From NCBI GenBank assembly GCA_041392835.1, contig JAWKLF010000001.1, positions 558,001-622,000 on the forward strand: a stretch of 64,000 bases of DNA, written 5' to 3'. This DNA is from OLB11 sp041392835 (GTDB lineage: Bacteria > Bacteroidota > Bacteroidia > Chitinophagales > Chitinophagaceae). Position numbers and translations under genes: made by a program. This document shows, in pieces, positions 45,199 through 53,377 of the stretch. Within the stretch, counting starts at the first letter, position 1; every line of letters begins with the position of its first letter. The notes below the pieces were generated by a model, which was given only the letters and a program-made list of their open reading frames with translations, had not been told where the DNA came from and searched no databases.

Positions 45199-45486
45199 TT
45201 ACATGTGTTTTAGTTCATCTGGCAAATCATAAAAAGTAGGATGTCGATACACCTTATCATTGGCTGGGTCAAAAAGTTGTCCAGCTTCGTCGGGGTTCGA
45301 TGCGTGTATGTGCTCACTTTCTACAGCCCATATGCTGATACCCTCTTGACGTCGAGTATATACATCACGCGCCATTTCAATAGCCATTTGTGCATCGGCA
45401 GCATGTAGGCTTCCTACATGTTTATGATCTAAGCCAGCTTTGCTACGAATAAAAATTTCCCACAAAGCCCAATCTTTATTGCTCAT
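45199..45486 (-). CDS. paaB: PaaB, subunit of phenylacetyl-CoA epoxidase
   Basis: This is a 95-residue PaaB with WEIFIRSKAGLDHKHVGSLHAADAQMAIEMARDVYTRR and IWAVESEHIHAS, the expected full length. PaaB bridges PaaAC heterodimers in the epoxidase. It is the first gene of the local paa unit. The upstream 84 bases contain a near-consensus TACTTTTA -7 element and an inverted repeat TGACA-TT-TGTCA at 45555-45566, and then the ggpps-type gene rather than paaA. Confidence 0.93.
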   Translation of the reverse strand: MSNKDWALWEIFIRSKAGLDHKHVGSLHAADAQMAIEMARDVYTRRQEGISIWAVESEHIHASNPDEAGQLFDPANDKVYRHPTFYDLPDELKHM

Positions 45487-45554
45487 AGTTGTTTGTTTTT
45501 TTTAGAGAGTCTATCAATTTTTGTAAAAGTAAGATTTTCGGACTAAATAAGAAA

Positions 45555-45566
45555 TGACATTTGTCA
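45555..45566. promoter_or_regulatory. Operator-like inverted repeat upstream of paaB
   Basis: TGACA-TT-TGTCA, 12 bases, located upstream of a weak -7 element and just before the stop of the ether-lipid synthase gene. It could bind a dimeric regulator of the paa unit. Such a short repeat can arise by chance. Confidence 0.3.
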
Positions 45567-45570
45567 GTGT

Positions 45571-46332
45571 TTATTCAGCTTCTACCTGAGCTTGGTGTAT
45601 AGCTGCCGAAAGTTCTTTGATAAGATTTTTGTCGCTTTCAATAGCATTGCCTACTACTATAATATCAGCACCTGCTTTGCAGTTTTGATAGGCTTTTTCG
45701 GCTTGGCGTATACCTCCACCTATAATCAAGGGTAGGCTACATTGCGAAGCTACTCGTTGTATCATGGTAGTAGATATAGGCTTTTCAGCACCACTGCCTG
45801 CATCCATATAGATTACATGTTTGCCTTGCATTTCGCCTGCAAGGGCTGTGCAAAGTGCAATATCTTCTTTGTCATGCGGTATAGGCGTACTGTGGCTCAT
45901 ATACGAAACAGTTGTAGACCTACCACCATCTATAAGCATATAACCTGTAGAAATAACTTCCAAACCACTTGCTTTTATCATAGGAGCCGATACTACATGT
46001 GCGCCTATCAATAATTCGGGGTTTCTGCCAGATATAAGTGTTAGATAGAAAAGAGCATCAGCATAGATACTTACTTGCGAAGGACTGCCTGGAAATAAAA
46101 CAACAGGTATGTCGCTATTCTTTTTAAAGGTTTGTATACAAGAATCAATTTCTTGTGTTAATACTAAACTACCCCCTACAAATACATAATCTACATGAGC
46201 ATCATTGCATCGCATAGCTGTTTTTTCAATTTCAGTAAGTGAAATATTGTCGGGATCTATCAATACAGCAAAACCCTTTTGCTGTTGCTGTCGCAAAGAA
46301 AGCATGCTTGTATAGATGTTTTTTGGATTCAT
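45571..46332 (-). CDS. Geranylgeranylglyceryl/heptaprenylglyceryl phosphate synthase
   Basis: This 253-residue TIM-barrel prenyltransferase of the GGGPS/PcrB family joins a polyprenyl diphosphate to sn-glycerol-1-phosphate in an ether bond. Diagnostic segments are KGFAVLIDPDNIS, DYVFVGGSLV, VVLFPGSPSQVS, STGYMLIDGG, IYMDAGSGAEKPIS, LIIGGGIRQAEKA and GADIIVVGNAIE, with the phosphate-binding glycine loops. Bacteroidota members usually accept geranylgeranyl diphosphate, but the chain length is not visible here. TATATTTG at 46351-46344 on the minus strand is a plausible -7 box, 11 bases before the ATG. Confidence 0.92.
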   Translation of the reverse strand: MNPKNIYTSMLSLRQQQQKGFAVLIDPDNISLTEIEKTAMRCNDAHVDYVFVGGSLVLTQEIDSCIQTFKKNSDIPVVLFPGSPSQVSIYADALFYLTLISGRNPELLIGAHVVSAPMIKASGLEVISTGYMLIDGGRSTTVSYMSHSTPIPHDKEDIALCTALAGEMQGKHVIYMDAGSGAEKPISTTMIQRVASQCSLPLIIGGGIRQAEKAYQNCKAGADIIVVGNAIESDKNLIKELSAAIHQAQVEAE

Positions 46333-46343
46333 AGTATACGAAG

Positions 46344-46351
46344 CAAATATA
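46344..46351 (-). promoter_or_regulatory. Putative -7 box of the GGGP synthase gene
   Basis: TATATTTG on the minus strand, 11 bases before the ATG at 46332, without a TTG at standard spacing. Confidence 0.35.
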
Positions 46352-46430
46352 TTCTTTTTTATTCAAAAATGAATTGACATAGAATCAGACTAATGCCTCA
46401 TAGCCTGAGTTCTTCAAAAGGTATTTCCAT

Positions 46431-46438
46431 TACATTTG
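46431..46438 (+). promoter_or_regulatory. Putative -7 box of the ArnT-like gene
   Basis: TACATTTG followed by C, 16 bases before the ATG at 46455. No TTG at standard spacing. Confidence 0.4.
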
Positions 46439-46454
46439 CTACCATAATAGGTCT

Positions 46455-48101
46455 ATGCAAAAAATAATTCCCAAAGAGTATCTTTTTATTTTTATTGCTT
46501 GTTTGATTTTATTTTTTCCGTTTTTAGGAGCCGTCCATTTATTCGATTGGGACGAAATAAATTTTGCAGAATGTGCCAGAGAAATGTTGTTAAGTAAAAA
46601 TTATTGGACTGTTCAAATTGGGTTTGAACCTTTTCACGAAAAGCCACCCTTGTTTATTTGGATGCAGGCACTTAGTATGAAAATTTTTGGTGTCAATGAA
46701 TGGGCCGCTCGATTTCCAAATGCTGTTTGTTCTATAGCCACACTCAGTTTTCTTTTTTACATTGGAAAAAAAATACACACTAAGCACTTTGCAATAGCAT
46801 GGGTTGTTATTTATTTAGGTAGTTTTTTGCCACATTTTTATTTCAAAACAGGCATCATGGATCCATGGTTCAATTTGTTTATACTGATAGCCCTATATGC
46901 TTTGTTTAAAGGACTCGAAACAAAAAGTTGGATACGTATTATTTGGGGTGGTTTTAGTTTGGGCTTGGCTATGCTCGTCAAGGGCCCAGTGGCTATATTG
47001 ATAATAAGTTTGTGTTTGTTTGTTTATTGGCTTCATATTTTTTTTCAAACCAAAACGTTTCAATCTATTTTCAAACAAATACCTCGAGTGTTCAGTTTTT
47101 TTTTGGTGGCTCTCATACCATTTTTGATATGGGCTTGTATTAGCATTTGGCAACATGGCACTGCATTGTTTTTCGATTTTATCGAATATCAAATTCGTTT
47201 GTTTTCTACCCAAGATGCAGGACATGGGGGCTTCTTAGGCTATCATATTGTGGTCTTATTATTGGGTTGCATGCCAGCTTCTTTTTTTATGATAAAAAGT
47301 TTGTTCCAAAAATCAGAGCACCCCTTTGCCCTTTGGATGAAAATTCTCTTTTGGGTTGTGCTTATTTTGTTTAGTATAGTGCAATCCAAAATAGTACATT
47401 ATTCATCCTTGTGTTATTTTCCTATTACATATTTGGCGGCTTTGCAAATAGAAAAATACTTGGATAGAAAAGAGAAAATGCCTTTCATATTGAGTAAAAT
47501 ATATGCAGGCCTTGGTATATTAATAGGATTGCTGCTTATAGCGGTTTCTTTTTTACACCATCATATAGAAGGGTTCAAAACTTTTTTTGATAAAGATGAA
47601 TTTGCAAGAGCAAACTTGCAAGCAAAAGCAAACTGGCATGGTTGGGAATGGATTATTGGTGTTTTGTATATAGCTTTTATAGTTTATGCTATTTGGATTT
47701 CGAATAGAAATATAAAAAGACATTTACTGTTTTTATTCTTGAGTATGCTATTCTTGGTACAAGGAATATTTTATGGTTTTATCAACAAGGTAGAAGCCTA
47801 TAGTCAGAAAGCCAACATAGATTTTTTTGAATCGCTACAAAACAAGGATGTGTATGTTAGTACATATGCTTATAAAAGTTATGCGCATTTGTTTTATACC
47901 AAGGCCAAGCCAGAAAATGTATTACACCCTTTTTGGCAATCGGCAATAGAAATTTATAAAACAGATTCTCAGAATAAAGCTTTGTACCTATCGGTAAAAA
48001 ATACAAAAGCAAATGAAGTCGAAGCACTGGGCTTGCAGAAATTATACGAAAAAAATGGATTTGTTTTTTGGAAAAAAGAGCCCTTAGCCAGCAATCATTA
48101 A
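46455..48101 (+). CDS. ArnT-like glycosyltransferase (GT39/GT83, GT-C fold)
   Basis: This 548-residue membrane protein has about twelve membrane helices. The first external loop reads HLFDWDEINFAECAREML, with the acidic Asp-x-Asp-Glu pattern of the catalytic site, then FEPFHEKPPLFIWMQALSMKIFGVNEWAARFP, both very typical of the ArnT/PMT family. ArnT transfers aminoarabinose from undecaprenyl phosphate to lipid A; related Bacteroidota enzymes move other sugars to lipids or proteins. The soluble C-terminus (about 450-548) lies outside the membrane. Its 3' end overlaps convergent dnaN by 18 bases. Confidence 0.88.
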   Translation: MQKIIPKEYLFIFIACLILFFPFLGAVHLFDWDEINFAECAREMLLSKNYWTVQIGFEPFHEKPPLFIWMQALSMKIFGVNEWAARFPNAVCSIATLSFLFYIGKKIHTKHFAIAWVVIYLGSFLPHFYFKTGIMDPWFNLFILIALYALFKGLETKSWIRIIWGGFSLGLAMLVKGPVAILIISLCLFVYWLHIFFQTKTFQSIFKQIPRVFSFFLVALIPFLIWACISIWQHGTALFFDFIEYQIRLFSTQDAGHGGFLGYHIVVLLLGCMPASFFMIKSLFQKSEHPFALWMKILFWVVLILFSIVQSKIVHYSSLCYFPITYLAALQIEKYLDRKEKMPFILSKIYAGLGILIGLLLIAVSFLHHHIEGFKTFFDKDEFARANLQAKANWHGWEWIIGVLYIAFIVYAIWISNRNIKRHLLFLFLSMLFLVQGIFYGFINKVEAYSQKANIDFFESLQNKDVYVSTYAYKSYAHLFYTKAKPENVLHPFWQSAIEIYKTDSQNKALYLSVKNTKANEVEALGLQKLYEKNGFVFWKKEPLASNH

Positions 48102-49199
48102 TGGCATAATAAGCATCAACAAATCTTCGTTTGTTCTTTCGTCATTTGGTTTTAAAATACCAGCACGATTAGGCGTGCTCAATTCAAGACGAATTTCATC
48201 GGCATCTATAGCTACTATAAGTTCTATTAAGAGTCGAGCATTAAAGGCGATTTTTAAATCTTCGCCTTCATACTGACAGGCCAATTCTTCATTACCTTCA
48301 AAAGAATAATCTACATCTTGAGAGTACAAGTGCAAATTATTGCCTTGTATATCTAATACTACTTGATTGGTTGCTTTGTTGGCAAATACATTGACACGGC
48401 GCAAAGCACTCAAAAACTCATCTTTAGGCAATGTAAGTTTGTATGGATTGTCGGTAGGTATTACTACTTTATAGTCTGGAAATTTGGCGTCTATTAATCG
48501 GCAAGATAAGTGAAGCTGATCGCTATCTATAAACAAATGATTGTCGTTGTATGAAAGTGTAACTTCGGTAGAGCTATCCAAATTATTTTTTAGTTGAGTC
48601 AACGCTTTTTTGGGTACTATAAAGTGGCTATTGTTTTGACCACTTACATCTGTTTTGATACAGCGTACTAAGCGGTGTGCATCGGTAGATACAAAAACAA
48701 TATTTTTATTATTGATTTCGAAATAAACACCACTCATGGCCGGTCGTATATCATCGTTGCTAACAGCTATGATAGTTTTAGCTATGGCGTCGCTGAGTTC
48801 GCTAGCAGGCATACTGAAATTGTTTTGAGTTTCATTTTCGGGTATACTTGGAAAGTTAGAGGCATCTTGCCCTACTATTTTGTATTTACCCTGGTTGCTA
48901 GTCATGTCTATACCAAAATCTTTCTTATTAATATCAATCGTAATGGGCTGCTCTGGCAAGTTTTTCAAATAGTCCAAAAGCACTTTTGATTGAATACAAA
49001 CTTCGCCTTCGTCGCCAGACTGTATGTCCAAAGAAACTTGCATGGTAGTTTCCAAATCGGTACTTGTTATGGTAAGTAAATTCTTGTTGATTTGAAATAA
49101 AAAGAATTCTAATATCGGTAAAACATTATTGGTGCTGGTTACACCACTAATCATATGAAGTTTTTTAGACAAAGCGCCTGATGAGACTACAAATTGCAT
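48084..49199 (-). CDS. dnaN: DNA polymerase III subunit beta (sliding clamp)
   Basis: This is a full-length 371-residue beta clamp. It starts MQFVVSSGALSKKLHMISG, with ILEFFLFQI, LTITSTDLETTM, the domain-linking SGVYFEI and VSTDAHRLV, and ends in LIMPLMIAG, in line with the usual clamp C-terminus LPMR-type. The ring-shaped dimer holds the replicative polymerase on DNA. No dnaA or recF lies nearby, as is common in Bacteroidota where these genes are scattered. A complete promoter pattern is at 49255-49224. Confidence 0.96.
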   Translation of the reverse strand: MQFVVSSGALSKKLHMISGVTSTNNVLPILEFFLFQINKNLLTITSTDLETTMQVSLDIQSGDEGEVCIQSKVLLDYLKNLPEQPITIDINKKDFGIDMTSNQGKYKIVGQDASNFPSIPENETQNNFSMPASELSDAIAKTIIAVSNDDIRPAMSGVYFEINNKNIVFVSTDAHRLVRCIKTDVSGQNNSHFIVPKKALTQLKNNLDSSTEVTLSYNDNHLFIDSDQLHLSCRLIDAKFPDYKVVIPTDNPYKLTLPKDEFLSALRRVNVFANKATNQVVLDIQGNNLHLYSQDVDYSFEGNEELACQYEGEDLKIAFNARLLIELIVAIDADEIRLELSTPNRAGILKPNDERTNEDLLMLIMPLMIAG

Positions 49200-49223
49200 T
49201 GTTTTAAGAGTTTGTGTTGGTTA

Positions 49224-49255
49224 CAAATATATGTTTTAAATAATAAAATTTACAA
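49224..49255 (-). promoter_or_regulatory. Bacteroidota-type promoter of dnaN
   Basis: On the minus strand TTG (49255-49253), 21 bases, TATATTTG (49231-49224), 24 bases before the dnaN ATG. Confidence 0.6.
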
Positions 49256-49415
49256 TCAATAATAAGACTTGATTTTCTTTATCATTTATGTCATTTGCCG
49301 AAGCCATTGCATAATATGGGTATATGCATGCTCTTTCTATATCAAAATTAAAATTTATACCTATCATTTTGTCCAAATAGTACACAATGAATACATTTCC
49401 TAAATCCCAATATCA

Positions 49416-49423
49416 TACCTTTG
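49416..49423 (+). promoter_or_regulatory. Putative -7 box of the tlpA-pyrD operon
   Basis: TACCTTTG followed by CA, 23 bases before the ATG at 49447; no TTG within 19-23 bases upstream. Confidence 0.45.
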
Positions 49424-49446
49424 CAGATTAATTATTCAAGTATTAT

Positions 49447-50563
49447 ATGTATAGAATTGTCATTTTATCATTCGTTTTAGCTACATTATTTAGCTGCAAA
49501 AATCAAACGCAAATCAATGGTACACTAGAGCATGCCCCTGAGCAATATTATAATATTGACGAAATGGCTTTTAGTGGTCCCGTATTTGTAGATTCTGGGC
49601 GAGTAAATGCCGATGGACAATTTAAAGCCCAATTTAAAAACATTGATGAGGAGGCTCTATATCGTATTCGATTTGAAAAAGGTAAATATATCTTGTTGGC
49701 ACTAAAACCCGGTGAAGTAGCTAGCATAAAAGGCAATTGGGATCAGCTCGAAAATTATACTCTACAAGGCTCTAAAAGTTCTGAAACCCTCAAGGGTTTT
49801 TTGGTCAATCTGCGAGAAAATATCAATGATATACGCACTATGCAAGTTATTATAGATACATTGAAGGGTAGAAAAAACACATCCGATTCATTAATAGCAT
49901 CGGCCGAAAGCGATATTAAAAATATCAATGCACGCTTTATGCAATATGTAAAAACCTTTGCAGACACCACCGAAAGTGTTGCATCTGCCTTGTTTGCAGT
50001 CAATATGATAAAGCCAGCTTACGAAATGCCTTTTTTGACTTCTTTTTATAAAAATAAGTACTCGTTTTTCATCAAACAAAACAGCAAAACAATTTGCAGA
50101 CAACTTTTTGAAAAACATACCTCATGCTACACAAGCCGAAGCCGAACAAGGAAATCCGGCACCCGATTTTGAAGGCCTTACACCCGACGGCAAAACAGTA
50201 AGACTCAGTGATTTTAAAGGCAAATATGTATTGGTAGATTTTTGGGCTTCATGGTGTGCGCCCTGCCGAAACGAAAACCCCAATGTAGTCAAAGCATACG
50301 AGCAATTTAAAGGTAAAAACTTTACTATACTCGGAGTGTCCTTGGATTCTCACAAAGAAAAATGGATAGAAGCTATAGCCGCAGACCATTTGTCTTGGAC
50401 ACATATAAGCGAGCTAAAAGGATGGGGAAGTGCCATAGCTAGAAACTATCAAGTAAATAGTATACCTGCCAATTTTTTGATAGACCCCAATGGGCAAATA
50501 GTTGCTAGTAATCTTAGAGGTGAAAAATTAATAGAAAAATTAAATACAATTTTGACAAACTAA
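49447..50563 (+). pseudogene. DUF4369-TlpA-like thiol-disulfide lipoprotein, frameshifted in the middle
   Basis: The first frame (49447-50172) gives a lipoprotein signal (VLATLFSC), a DUF4369 domain (FVDSGRVNADGQFKAQF, LLALKPGEVASIKG) and a helical linker, then turns into an unlikely tail (RQLFEKHTSCYTSRSR). In a second frame, AKQFADNFLKNIPHATQAEAEQGNPAPDF runs into a complete TlpA/AhpC-type thioredoxin domain with FWASWCAPCRNENP and SIPANFLIDPNG, ending at 50563. Both halves together are one standard Bacteroidota protein, so one base was gained (or two lost) near 50075-50095, in an A-rich stretch. The intact protein would reduce periplasmic disulfides. As written, only the TTG at 50108 could start the second half. 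pyrD follows after 17 bases. Confidence 0.82.
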
Positions 50564-50580
50564 TTTTGCAAGTATAACTT

Positions 50581-51609
50581 ATGTACAATTTAGTAAAAAA
50601 AATACTGTTTAGATACGATCCAGAAAAGGTACATCACAAAGTATTGAATTGGCTTACCAAAGCATATAATCTAGGCATAGGAAAAAAATATCTCGAAAGC
50701 AATTATTGCATACAACATTCGAGTTTGCAGAGAACGGTATTTGGTATTCAATTCAAAAATCCAGTAGGCTTAGCAGCGGGCTTTGATAAAGATGCAAAAT
50801 ATATAGATGAATTGGCTTGTTTAGGATTTGGCTTTATAGAAATAGGTACACTGACGCCCAAAGGACAAGATGGCAATGAGAAACCTCGACTGTTTAGATT
50901 CAAAGAAGACGAAGCTATTATAAACCGTATGGGGTTTAATAATGAAGGTGTTGATGCCGCTGTGTACAGATTAAAAAAAAGAAAATCATCTATCCTTGTT
51001 GGTGGGAATATTGGAAAAAATAAATTGACTCCAAACGACCAGGCTATCAACGATTATGTATATTGTTTTAAGGCCTTGTATGAGTATGTCGATTATTTTG
51101 TAGTCAATGTGAGTAGCCCCAATACGCCCAATTTGCGGGAGCTACAAGAAAAAGAACCGTTAGAAAAATTACTATTACAAATTCAAAACCTTAATTTGAG
51201 CTATGCAAAACCCAAACCTTTGTTGTTGAAAATAGCACCCGATTTAAGCCACGAACAATTGGATGATATTATAGAAATTGTTACCAAACTCAAACTATCT
51301 GGTATAGTAGCTACCAATACCACTGTAGTACGAGAAGGCTTGTCTACAGACCCTAGCAAAGTAGAATCTACTGGAGCTGGTGGTGTAAGCGGTAAACCCT
51401 TGAAACAAAAAAGTACTGAAATAGTTAAATACATACATACCAAAACAAAAGGCGCTCTGCCTATTATAGCAGTAGGAGGCATATTTAATGCCGAAGATGC
51501 TCAAGAAAAATTAGACGCAGGCGCAAGCCTAGTACAAGTGTATACTGGTTTTATATATCAGGGTCCAGCTATCGCAAAAAATATTTGTAAATCACTTCTA
51601 AAAAAATAG
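50581..51609 (+). CDS. pyrD: Dihydroorotate dehydrogenase, quinone type (class 2)
   Basis: This 342-residue enzyme oxidises dihydroorotate to orotate in pyrimidine synthesis and passes electrons to quinone. The N-terminal helices (MYNLVKKILFRYDPEKVHHKVLNW) are the membrane-binding, quinone-tunnel part specific to class 2. The barrel shows NPVGLAAGFDKDA, GFIEIGTLTPKGQDGNEKPRLFR, NRMGFNNEG, NVSSPNTPNLRELQ (with the catalytic Ser), TNTTVVREG and IAVGGIFNAEDA. It is the second gene of a plus-strand run from 49447 to 53236. Confidence 0.95.
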   Translation: MYNLVKKILFRYDPEKVHHKVLNWLTKAYNLGIGKKYLESNYCIQHSSLQRTVFGIQFKNPVGLAAGFDKDAKYIDELACLGFGFIEIGTLTPKGQDGNEKPRLFRFKEDEAIINRMGFNNEGVDAAVYRLKKRKSSILVGGNIGKNKLTPNDQAINDYVYCFKALYEYVDYFVVNVSSPNTPNLRELQEKEPLEKLLLQIQNLNLSYAKPKPLLLKIAPDLSHEQLDDIIEIVTKLKLSGIVATNTTVVREGLSTDPSKVESTGAGGVSGKPLKQKSTEIVKYIHTKTKGALPIIAVGGIFNAEDAQEKLDAGASLVQVYTGFIYQGPAIAKNICKSLLKK

Positions 51610-51617
51610 CGTTTTAT

Positions 51618-52391
51618 ATGCACGAATTATTTACCCTCAATGCCCTATTAAGTCTACTTACCTTGACTGTTTTAGAAATTGTATTAGGTGTAGACAATGT
51701 CATTTTTGTTTCCATCATTATGGGAAGGCTCGATGCAAAAGATCAAAAAAAAGCCAGACAACTATGGATGCTCACGGGCATAGCTGTGCGTATTTTGTTG
51801 TTACTAAGCCTGAGCTGGATGGTGCTACATGGCGACAAAGAATTGTTTGCCTTATTTGGTAAATCGTTTAATTTAAGAAGCCTTATAATGCTAGCTGGTG
51901 GACTTTTTTTATTGGTCAAAACGGTTGGGGAAATACATCAAAAGTTAGAAGGCGACGAGCATGTAAGTGATACCAAAAAGAAAGGAGCCAAATTGTTTCC
52001 AACAGTTTTGCAAATCATGGCTGTAGATATGGTATTCTCTTTTGATAGTATTATTACTGCTGTGGGTATAGCACAGCATGTCGAAATTATGATTATTGCA
52101 GTTATTATTGCCATGTTTGTAATGTTTTTGTTTGCTCCCAAAATTGCAGCATTTGTAGATAAACATCCTACGGTCAAAATGTTGGCACTATCATTTTTGG
52201 TCATGGTAGGTATGGTGCTACTTATAGAAGGTTGGGATGCTGAGCGAGCACATGCCTTGCATTTAAAAAACTATGTATATTTTGCTATGGCGTTTTCTTT
52301 TGCTGTAGAATTGTTGAATATGCAACTCCGAAAAAGAAGTGCCAAACCTGTAGACCTACACGAACCCAATTTAGATGAAAGTATGAAGTAA
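51618..52391 (+). CDS. TerC-family integral membrane protein
   Basis: This 257-residue membrane protein has about seven helices. LTVLEIVLGVDNVIFVSI and VDMVFSFDSIITAVGIA carry the two intramembrane Asp motifs of the TerC family; these proteins are linked to metal (Mn, Ca) export and to tellurite resistance by name. KHPTVKMLALSFLVMVGMVLLIEG is the typical last part. It starts 8 bases after pyrD, in the same run of genes. A metal-efflux role during protein export is known for some members but not shown here. Confidence 0.9.
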   Translation: MHELFTLNALLSLLTLTVLEIVLGVDNVIFVSIIMGRLDAKDQKKARQLWMLTGIAVRILLLLSLSWMVLHGDKELFALFGKSFNLRSLIMLAGGLFLLVKTVGEIHQKLEGDEHVSDTKKKGAKLFPTVLQIMAVDMVFSFDSIITAVGIAQHVEIMIIAVIIAMFVMFLFAPKIAAFVDKHPTVKMLALSFLVMVGMVLLIEGWDAERAHALHLKNYVYFAMAFSFAVELLNMQLRKRSAKPVDLHEPNLDESMK

Positions 52392-52406
52392 CTATAAAAC
52401 CAAAGT

Positions 52407-52766
52407 ATGCCTTACGATCAGTTTTTAGCAGATAGAATAACAAGAATATTAAAGGAATCAAAAGTGCCATTTATCTCCAAGGATATGATGGGGGGGCATG
52501 TCTTTATGGTCAACGATAAAATGTGTTGTGGCATACACATAGATAAAAAATATGGCGATAGCTTATTGATGGCTCGTATAGGTGAGGAAGCCTATGAGCA
52601 GGCCATAAAAAAAGATTGTTGCTTACCTATGGATTTTACTGGTAGGCCTATGAAGGGGTATATATTTGTAACACCCAAAGGTTTTGATAGCGAAAAAGAT
52701 TTAAGCTATTGGCTAAAGCTTTGTTTGGCTTTCAATCCTAAGGCCCAATCGAGTAAGAAAAAATAA
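52407..52766 (+). CDS. TfoX N-terminal domain protein
   Basis: This 119-residue single-domain protein of the TfoX/Sxy N-terminal family shows the layout FISKDMMGGHVFMVNDKMCCGI, LMARIGEEAYEQAI, DFTGRPMKGYIFVTPKGFD. In proteobacteria TfoX activates competence genes, but stand-alone short members in Bacteroidota are of unknown function, and the C-terminal TfoX domain is absent. It lies 15 bases after the terC-like gene and 20 bases before tadA. Presence of comM in the window is suggestive but does not show competence. Confidence 0.85.
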   Translation: MPYDQFLADRITRILKESKVPFISKDMMGGHVFMVNDKMCCGIHIDKKYGDSLLMARIGEEAYEQAIKKDCCLPMDFTGRPMKGYIFVTPKGFDSEKDLSYWLKLCLAFNPKAQSSKKK

Positions 52767-52786
52767 AAGCAAAGCACCTTATTCCT

Positions 52787-53236
52787 ATGTCGGAAACTAT
52801 TTTTAATTCGGAATATTATATGAAGCTAGCTTTGCAACAAGCGGCTATAGCAAGCGAGCAAGGCGAAGTGCCTGTGGGTGCTATTGTGGTGATAAAAAAT
52901 ACCATAGTGGCTAAGGCGCACAACCAAACCGAACTCTTGCACGATGCAACAGCACATGCCGAAATACTGGCACTCACGGCAGCGTTTCAATATACAGGCA
53001 GCAAGTATTTGCCAGAGGCTACCTTATATGTAACATTAGAGCCATGCCTAATGTGTGCTGGCGCATTGTATTGGAGCAAGATTGGGCATATAGTATATGG
53101 AGCCAACGATGAAAAAAATGGTTATAGCACCCGTTGCTCTCATACCCCCTTCCATCCAAAAACACATATTGAAAAAGGGATTTTAAAAGAGGATTGCGCA
53201 CAAAAGATGAAAGATTTTTTTGCAAAAAAGAGGTAA
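52787..53236 (+). CDS. tadA: tRNA-specific adenosine deaminase
   Basis: This 149-residue enzyme converts adenosine 34 to inosine in the anticodon of tRNA-Arg(ACG). Zinc is bound by TAHAEIL (His 57, Glu 59 as proton shuttle) and LEPCLMCAGAL (Cys 87 and Cys 90). The N-terminal EVPVGAIVV and the C-terminal KGILKEDCAQKMKDFFAKKR are normal for TadA. It is the last gene of the plus-strand run. Confidence 0.95.
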   Translation: MSETIFNSEYYMKLALQQAAIASEQGEVPVGAIVVIKNTIVAKAHNQTELLHDATAHAEILALTAAFQYTGSKYLPEATLYVTLEPCLMCAGALYWSKIGHIVYGANDEKNGYSTRCSHTPFHPKTHIEKGILKEDCAQKMKDFFAKKR

Positions 53237-53377
53237 TAATAATAAGAAAGCTTACCACAAAAAATTTTTAATACGGTTCGAAAAATCACTAAAAGGATTT
53301 TTAACTCCTAAATATTTTAGTGAGGAACACCAAATTCTAAACATAAAAACTCATTATCTTTTACTATATCGTTTGTT

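Noticed and set aside
49447..50563. Programmed ribosomal frameshifting in the DUF4369-TlpA gene
   Set aside because: There is an A-rich run but no convincing slippery site with a downstream structure, and such regulation is not known for this family. A lesion or sequence error is simpler.
52407..52766. Competence regulator role for the TfoX-like protein
   Set aside because: Only the N-terminal domain is present and no competence operon is in the window; comM alone is not enough.
53237..53377. Short gene between tadA and mrr
   Set aside because: No open frame with a plausible start and composition; only an AT-rich gap.
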